From Candidatus Woesearchaeota archaeon (lineage in GTDB: Archaea > Nanobdellota > Nanobdellia > Woesearchaeales > ARS49): a DNA stretch of 64,000 bases. Below are positions 59,495-64,000 of this stretch, one piece after another. Within the stretch, counting starts at the first letter, position 1. Each line of letters opens with the position of its first letter. Under the pieces are notes generated by a model, which was given only the letters and a program-made list of their open reading frames with translations, made no database searches and had not been told where the DNA came from. The stretch lies in NCBI GenBank assembly GCA_003599055.1, contig QZIM01000018.1, positions 1-64,000 of the forward strand, read 5' to 3'. Position numbers and translations under genes: made by a program.

Positions 59495-60003
59495 ACAAAC
59501 ACGCAACACTCGCCATCCTTCCCCTCATCGCCCTCCTCTTCTTTGCCTATACTGCGCACGGAATGATGCAAGCAGAAAAAAATCTTGTCACACTCTATGC
59601 AGCACATACTGACTTCATTGAACAGGCCGCCGCGAACCCCGACCAAAAAGAAAACCTCACCTCTGCATTCGCACAAAAAATCGCGCTCAGCAAATCAGAA
59701 GAGAACCGCATCAAAAGAAGCACCACGCTGCAACGCGCCATTGACACGCTCACCTTCAGCCAACCCCACTGCCTTGCACAGCCAAAAAGCACAAACTGCC
59801 TTGTCTATTCCGAAGACCTCATCCTCGAAGCCAACCGGCGACACAACCGCCTCTTCCTCCAAACAGGAACCGAGCCGCAACGCGAAAACATCCTTAGCGC
59901 CCGCGCGTATACGGCAAAAGACTATGGGCGCGCAGCCGTCATTCTTCTCCTTGAAACACTTGCCATCGGCGCAAGTATCCTTTGGGTGCTGACCAAACGA
60001 TGA
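59491..60003 (+). CDS. two-span membrane protein, unknown
   Basis: The 170 aa protein has membrane helices at both ends (ATLAILPLIALLFFAYTA and AAVILLLETLAIGASILWVL) and a soluble outward loop of about 115 residues with two cysteines. No family recognised. It overlaps rpiB and rpe by 4 bp on each side. Confidence 0.55.
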   Translation: MNKHATLAILPLIALLFFAYTAHGMMQAEKNLVTLYAAHTDFIEQAAANPDQKENLTSAFAQKIALSKSEENRIKRSTTLQRAIDTLTFSQPHCLAQPKSTNCLVYSEDLILEANRRHNRLFLQTGTEPQRENILSARAYTAKDYGRAAVILLLETLAIGASILWVLTKR

Positions 60004-60641
60004 ACATCCTCCCCGGCATCCTTGCAACAACCATTCACGAACTCAAAGAACAACTCCACCTTGTCTCCTTTGCAAAAAAAGTCCACCTTGACGTTATGGA
60101 CGGCAGGTTTGTCTCAAACAAAACCGTCCTTTTGCACACGCTCAAAAAACACTTCCCAAAACAAGACGTCCAAGTCCACCTTATGGCACACAAGCCGCAC
60201 CGATACATCAAGCCATTCTCCCGCCTTGGCGCAAAAGAACTGATTATACACGCAGAAGCCACAACCCACCCGTGCGAAACACTCGAAGATATCAGGCTTG
60301 CCGGAATGAAAAGCGGCATTGCATTCAGCCCAAACACCCCCATCCGCGGCCACGAACACCCCCTCATCCATTCCGACCTTGCACTCGTCATGACCGTGCA
60401 CCCCGGCCATTCAGGACAAGCCTTCCTGAAAAAACCACTCGAGAAAATCGCGGCAATCAAAAAACACAATCCCGCCATTGAAATCGGCGTTGACGGCGGC
60501 ATCAATTTGGGAACGTGCGCGATTGCCGCGCGCGCCGGCGCACATTTCAGCATTGCAACAAGCGCAATACAGCACGAAAAACACCCACAGGCAGCATACC
60601 GCAAACTGCTTGCAAAAAGCAATGTGTCACCACGCATATAA
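60000..60641 (+). CDS. rpe: ribulose-phosphate 3-epimerase-like protein
   Basis: From ATG 60000 the product is 213 aa. Its TIM-barrel motifs are VHLDVMDGRFVSNK, VQVHLMAHKPHRYI, VMTVHPGHSGQAFLKKPL and IEIGVDGGINLGT, with the metal His and Asp residues of Rpe. It interconverts ribulose- and xylulose-5-phosphate. It lies in the pentose operon with RpiB. Confidence 0.88.
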   Translation: MNILPGILATTIHELKEQLHLVSFAKKVHLDVMDGRFVSNKTVLLHTLKKHFPKQDVQVHLMAHKPHRYIKPFSRLGAKELIIHAEATTHPCETLEDIRLAGMKSGIAFSPNTPIRGHEHPLIHSDLALVMTVHPGHSGQAFLKKPLEKIAAIKKHNPAIEIGVDGGINLGTCAIAARAGAHFSIATSAIQHEKHPQAAYRKLLAKSNVSPRI

Positions 60642-60665
60642 AACCCGCATCATTGCAGCTTGCTT

Positions 60666-61448
60666 ATGCGCCGCCCATCATTTCTCCGTACCGCCTCCCT
60701 TGCAACACTTGCCGCAACCTTCGGCACGCTCAGCTGCAACACCCCTTCACCGCAACCCATTCCCTCCTGTGAACACACACTCACCCAGGACCACACTCCT
60801 CACCACCTCATCGAACGCCACCGGCCTGAACTTGAAGACCTCGCCCTTCGCGCACAAAAAGACAACATAGAACGCGGCGGTGTCATCATTGCAAACAGAA
60901 ACGGCACCCGATTCATCGAGCTTTACAACGTCTTTCGCGACGGCCCCTCCCTTATCGAACGCTATGCAAGCGGAGCACACGACCTTTACTCAACCCTTGA
61001 CGAACTCATCACCTCTGCCGCAACCGTTCGCACGAACTGCGCACCAAGCACATCCGCCCACAATCACGCCCGCGCAACAGAATTCCGAAACGCCCTTGCC
61101 GCCCTTCGAAATCCCGCCGTTGACCGAGACACATTCGCAGCCCAACTCCGCATCATCTACGCAGAACTCGCCCTTCACACCACCTACCGAAAACACCCCG
61201 AAGAACTCCTCCTCGCAGAACAGCAGGGAACCGTCCTCTTTCACGTCCACACGCACAACGACCCTGCCAAACGTGAAACCCCTCCGGACCACGACCCCTT
61301 AGCACCCTCCCGCCAAGACCTCCTCCTCAGCAAAACCCAACACGGCATCGTCACCGGAATCAACGCGGCAGGAGAACACCGCATATACCACTCATTTGGC
61401 GGAACATACCGCCTCATTGAACCACTCACCACCATTACCCTTCGCTGA
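60666..61448 (+). CDS. exported JAMM-type putative metalloprotease, probable lipoprotein
   Basis: The 260 aa protein has a signal with twin arginines (MRRPSFLRT) and a lipobox-like TLSC at C24, suggesting Tat export and lipid attachment. The catalytic domain has E69 (NIERGGVII), H195-T-H197 in FHVHTHNDP and, after a longer insert, PSRQD with S215 and D218. This is the JAMM zinc motif with a 17-residue spacing instead of the usual 7. A substrate in the envelope is plausible. It lies between rpe and the transketolase genes but has no link to sugar metabolism. Confidence 0.65.
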   Translation: MRRPSFLRTASLATLAATFGTLSCNTPSPQPIPSCEHTLTQDHTPHHLIERHRPELEDLALRAQKDNIERGGVIIANRNGTRFIELYNVFRDGPSLIERYASGAHDLYSTLDELITSAATVRTNCAPSTSAHNHARATEFRNALAALRNPAVDRDTFAAQLRIIYAELALHTTYRKHPEELLLAEQQGTVLFHVHTHNDPAKRETPPDHDPLAPSRQDLLLSKTQHGIVTGINAAGEHRIYHSFGGTYRLIEPLTTITLR

Positions 61449-61464
61449 CACACCGGACGAAGAC

Positions 61465-61472
61465 TTTATAAA
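61465..61472 (+). promoter_or_regulatory. TATA box of the transketolase operon
   Basis: TTTATAAA lies 37 nt before the first transketolase ATG. AGAGG in the short leader may serve as ribosome site. Confidence 0.5.
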
Positions 61473-61509
61473 TCACACCGCCGTAAATTTCTCCATAAAA
61501 AGAGGCACC

Positions 61510-62295
61510 ATGAACGACCTGCGCACTACTGCAAAGAACATCCGCCAAGACATCATCAAAATGCTTGCGCGCAGCGCGCACGGCACAGCCACCTCCCTTG
61601 GGCTCGTTGACATCCTTGTCGCCCTCTACTTTGGCGGAATGCAACACAACCCGCGAAACCCCTCCTCAAACGAACGCGACCGCCTCGTCCTCTCCAACAC
61701 CCACTGCGCCCCCGCACTCTATGCCACGCTTGCACACGCAGGATACTTCTCCAAAAAACACCTCTACACATTCACAAAACAAGGAAGCATCCTCCAAGGC
61801 AGGCCAACCCTGCAAACTCCCGGCGTAGACGCTTCCTGCGACACCCCCGGAAACGGCCTTGGCATTGCGTGCGGAATGGCACTTGCGGGCGAAACGCACA
61901 CGTTCTGCATCCTCGGAGACGGCGAACACCAAAACGGCACGGTCTGGGAAGCAGCACTCTTTGCCGCAAACCACAAGCTCCCCCTCATCGCAATCATCGA
62001 CCGCAACAACATCCAGGGCGACGGCAACACCGAACACATCGCCCCACTCGGCGACTTGGCCGCAAAATACCGCGCCTTTGGCTGGACCGTCCTTGAAACC
62101 GACGGCCACCACATTGCAGACCTCCAAAAAGCAATCACGGCAGGCAAGCAAACACCCGGCCCCGTTGCAATCATTGCACACACCACGAGCGGAAAAGGAG
62201 TCCGCTTCATCGAGCACGACCACCGCTGGCACAAGCCAGTCACACCCGCACAGGCAAAAATCGCACTCGCAGAACTCACATATGAAAAACACTAA
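61510..62295 (+). CDS. tktA: transketolase N-terminal subunit
   Basis: The 261 aa protein carries the thiamine-diphosphate-binding part of transketolase: HCAPALYATLAHAG, GNGLGIACGMALAG, and the motif ILGDGEHQNGTVWEAALFAA...IAIIDRNNIQ (GDG...N for Mg-TPP). The usual sequence GDGEx-EG is GDGEHQNG here. It forms a heteromer with the C-terminal subunit that starts before its stop. Split transketolases are common in archaea. Confidence 0.92.
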   Translation: MNDLRTTAKNIRQDIIKMLARSAHGTATSLGLVDILVALYFGGMQHNPRNPSSNERDRLVLSNTHCAPALYATLAHAGYFSKKHLYTFTKQGSILQGRPTLQTPGVDASCDTPGNGLGIACGMALAGETHTFCILGDGEHQNGTVWEAALFAANHKLPLIAIIDRNNIQGDGNTEHIAPLGDLAAKYRAFGWTVLETDGHHIADLQKAITAGKQTPGPVAIIAHTTSGKGVRFIEHDHRWHKPVTPAQAKIALAELTYEKH

Positions 62296-63442
62296 ACACC
62301 CCATCCAAGACGCACTCACGGAAATCGCAGAATACCAAGACATCACTGTTCTCACAAGCGACATCGCGGAAAGCACCAAAACAGGCACTCTTGCAAAAAC
62401 CCACCCCTCCCGATTCATCAACACCGGCGCATCAGGCCCACTCTCCCTTCTCCTTGCCATCGGACTCTCCCTTCGCGGAAAAAAACCGGTCGTCATCACG
62501 TACGCCGCAACCCTTGAGCCGCGCCTTGTCAACCTCGCGCGCAAAAACAACGCAAACATCACCATCATCGCAAGCCACTCCGGAATCAGCACCGCACAAG
62601 ACGGAAACGCCCTGCACGCAACACACGATACCGCACACCTTCGCGCAATACCCACCCTCACCTTAATTGAACCTGCGGATTCAACAGAAACCCGCAGAGC
62701 AATCATTGCAAGCGCAAGCCGCAAAGGAATCAACGTCATCCGATTGGGCAAAGAAATCCCAGAAGGAATCACGGACAAACACCCCTTTCTCTTCGGCAAG
62801 GCAAACACCATTCGCTTGGGCAAAGATTGCACCCTTATCGCAAGCGGAAACTGCCTGCCCCTTGCCCTTCGCGCAGAAGAACGCCTCAATAGGCAAGGAA
62901 TCACCTGCACGGTCATCAACAACAGCACCCTCTCACCCATTGATACCCACACCCTCCTTTCCGCACTTGAAGAAACCGGATGCGGCGTCACCATCGAAGA
63001 ACACAACAAACACAGCGGCACAGGACACGCCCTGTCCGCACGCATTAAAGAGCCGATTGAAAAAGTCGGGCTCTCATCTGACACCGAAAGCGGCACCCGC
63101 AGCGAGATCCTCGGAAAACACGGCATCACCGTCGAACACATCATTGCATCGGCAAAAAAAGCAATCGCCCGCAAATGCCAGCACACTTCACGCGACAAAA
63201 AAACCTCTCCGCACACCGCATTTCGCCTCCAAAACGGAAAAACAATACACTCCCTTGGCGAACTTGCCGCAACCATCGCAACACTGGACGACGCAACATA
63301 CACCCATCACGCAAACAACACGCGCAACGACTTCGCACAATGGATACACGACGTGTTCGGCGAAAAAACACTCGCACAGGAAGTTGCCAGCGCAAAAAAC
63401 AAGCTTGCATCGGCAAGCACAATCCACCGGTGGCTCAAATGA
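62282..63442 (+). CDS. tktB: transketolase C-terminal subunit fused to a DUF5752-like domain
   Basis: The 386 aa protein has the pyrimidine-binding domain (VLTSDIAES, RFINTGASGPLSLLLAIGLSLRG) and the transketolase C domain (CTLIASGNCLPLALRAEERL...IEEHNKHSG). Residues 314-386 are an extra domain: FRLQNGKTIHSLGELAATI, then NDFAQWIHDVFGEKTLAQEV. This matches the two DUF5752-like genes at 54069 and 54410. The usual transketolase subunit would end near residue 305, so this is a fusion. The tail could dock the enzyme to the glucan operon products. Confidence 0.88.
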   Translation: MKNTKHPIQDALTEIAEYQDITVLTSDIAESTKTGTLAKTHPSRFINTGASGPLSLLLAIGLSLRGKKPVVITYAATLEPRLVNLARKNNANITIIASHSGISTAQDGNALHATHDTAHLRAIPTLTLIEPADSTETRRAIIASASRKGINVIRLGKEIPEGITDKHPFLFGKANTIRLGKDCTLIASGNCLPLALRAEERLNRQGITCTVINNSTLSPIDTHTLLSALEETGCGVTIEEHNKHSGTGHALSARIKEPIEKVGLSSDTESGTRSEILGKHGITVEHIIASAKKAIARKCQHTSRDKKTSPHTAFRLQNGKTIHSLGELAATIATLDDATYTHHANNTRNDFAQWIHDVFGEKTLAQEVASAKNKLASASTIHRWLK

Positions 63443-63681
63443 AGAAATCGCCTGAAAACCTACCACCCACTACCCACGTTGCAACAAGCCGCGAAGCATC
63501 CGGCGATTTCTGCCTTCCCCGCTGCGACTTCCCGCCGCACGCAGCGGAATATAGGTCCCAGCAGGGAATGAAATGTTCCAAATGCAATTACACGCCAAAA
63601 TTCACTGACGACTGCCCGCAATGCAGCATATGCACGTGCGGGAACAACATACTGAACTGCACGTGCTTGGAACGGCTTTAA
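63439..63681 (+). CDS. small cysteine-rich zinc-binding protein
   Basis: The 80 aa protein ends with a cysteine cluster: CSKC, CPQC, CTCG and CTC in about 35 residues, preceded by FCLPRC. Two zinc ribbons are likely. It overlaps the transketolase subunit stop by 4 bp. No function is recognised. Confidence 0.5.
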   Translation: MKKSPENLPPTTHVATSREASGDFCLPRCDFPPHAAEYRSQQGMKCSKCNYTPKFTDDCPQCSICTCGNNILNCTCLERL

Positions 63682-63698
63682 AGAATAATTCGTTTGTC

Positions 63699-64000
63699 CT
63701 AATCATCAGTCTGACTTGTGAAAATTTTTTGCGCCGAACGCCACCCGACGGCGGGCCTGTAGTGGCCGATGTCGCCGTAGCAGCCGATGACGAACCAGCC
63801 GATGACGACGACGCGTCCAAACACCAAAGCCCGCTCCGGATATTCTTGCCGCGAGCCTTGGTCAGGAGTCCAAAGCCGAACTTCCCGCAAGTCGCCATTG
63901 TTTTGGCGCGAGGTAAAGTATTGGAATGCTGCAACGAGCTGACTTGGCTGAGCGGTGAAGAGGGCGCTCATTGCTGAATCAGACTGTTCTGAAATAGTTG
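63699..64000 (-). CDS. 3' part of a gene with a possible hypervariable C terminus (5' end beyond window)
   Basis: The reading frame stays open to the window edge, so the ATG at 63971 may be internal. The visible part reads SAMSALFTAQPSQLVAAFQYF, LREVRLWTPDQGSRQEYPERA, then a segment from about 63808 down to 63740 where most codons have the form NNC (Val, Ile, Gly, Phe, Tyr, Asp, His), ending with WRSAQKIFTSQTDD. A C-terminal run of NNC codons, as expected when AAC codons of a template are randomised at adenines, is a hallmark of diversity-generating retroelement targets. No reverse transcriptase or template repeat is in this window, so this is a hypothesis. NNC codons are common in this genome generally. 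Confidence 0.5.
   Translation of the reverse strand, partial: TISEQSDSAMSALFTAQPSQLVAAFQYFTSRQNNGDLREVRLWTPDQGSRQEYPERALVFGRVVVIGWFVIGCYGDIGHYRPAVGWRSAQKIFTSQTDD

Noticed and set aside
61666-63303. A 545-codon open frame on the minus strand across the transketolase genes
   Set aside because: It is antisense to well-supported genes, its translation is low-complexity and cysteine/valine-rich with no domain, and such frames are common here because plus genes favour C in third positions.
63621-63977. A 118-codon plus-strand frame at the window end
   Set aside because: It overlaps the minus-strand gene, has an Asp/Ala-rich translation without domain similarity, and the minus frame continues open with a recognisable protein-like start.
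1-64000. CRISPR arrays, insertion sequences and rRNA genes
   Set aside because: I looked for regularly spaced direct repeats, transposase-like proteins and conserved rRNA segments and saw none; the only repeats are the inverted or tRNA-derived ones listed.

Overview
The window is a gene-dense, roughly 50% GC stretch of an archaeal chromosome. Archaeal or eukaryote-type information genes (eS8, eL37, eL42, eS27, aIF1A, aIF2-alpha, Nop10, LSm, GINS51, TyrS, Dph2), TATA boxes about 26 nt ahead of many starts, an archaeal S-layer protein and a tRNA-Leu place it in Archaea. The small, partly bacterial-looking gene set (class II RNR with NrdR, LspA, SppA, GT3 glycogen synthase, transketolase in two subunits) suggests a fermentative DPANN lineage, most like Woesearchaeota. 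That lineage call is inference from memory of such genomes, not from a search.

Layout. 1-5000: S-layer protein, a membrane-anchored JAMM-type putative metalloprotease, a lipoprotein and a small membrane protein, all on the minus strand. 5-10 kb: stand-alone receiver domain, NUDIX hydrolase, a tRNA and structured-repeat region (6103-6872), LSm and eL37, a beta-propeller surface protein, two methyltransferases. 10-24 kb: mostly plus-strand housekeeping: eS8, a PyrE-PyrF fusion, TyrS, an M24 peptidase, NrdR with an upstream NrdR box, B12-dependent RNR, its cobalamin adenosyltransferase, SpeD-SpeE, GINS, the eL42-eS27-aIF2-alpha-Nop10 cluster, enolase and an IMPase-like enzyme. 24-35 kb: phosphoglycerate mutase, HTH-NUDIX protein, GT3 glycogen synthase, a run of small membrane or secreted unknowns, LspA, a DNA glycosylase and a surface-glycan trio. 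34-45 kb: OGG-ASCH-Nth repair operon, three NUDIX-region genes, SppA, a short Dph2, aIF1A, thioredoxin reductase. 45-64 kb: P-type ATPase, CBS protein, HTH regulator with a palindromic upstream site, a GT4-GH57-DUF5752-like-PfkB glycogen/sugar operon, aldolase, VapBC, CutA, RpiB, Rpe, an exported JAMM-type protein, and the split transketolase whose C-terminal subunit carries a DUF5752-like tail. The window ends inside a minus-strand gene whose 3' end looks like a hypervariable region.

How the genes fit: fructose-bisphosphate aldolase, mutase, enolase, transketolase, Rpe and RpiB give glycolysis plus the non-oxidative pentose pathway. GT3, GT4 and GH57 point to a stored alpha-glucan. NrdR, NrdJ and PduO form a compact B12-dependent deoxynucleotide module. 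LspA, several lipobox proteins, SppA and two JAMM-type proteins point to active processing of exported proteins. There are only two stretches over 300 bp without a protein gene: 2773-3079 (S-layer promoter and leader; otherwise AT-rich with nothing else recognised) and 6103-6872 (tRNA and structured repeats).
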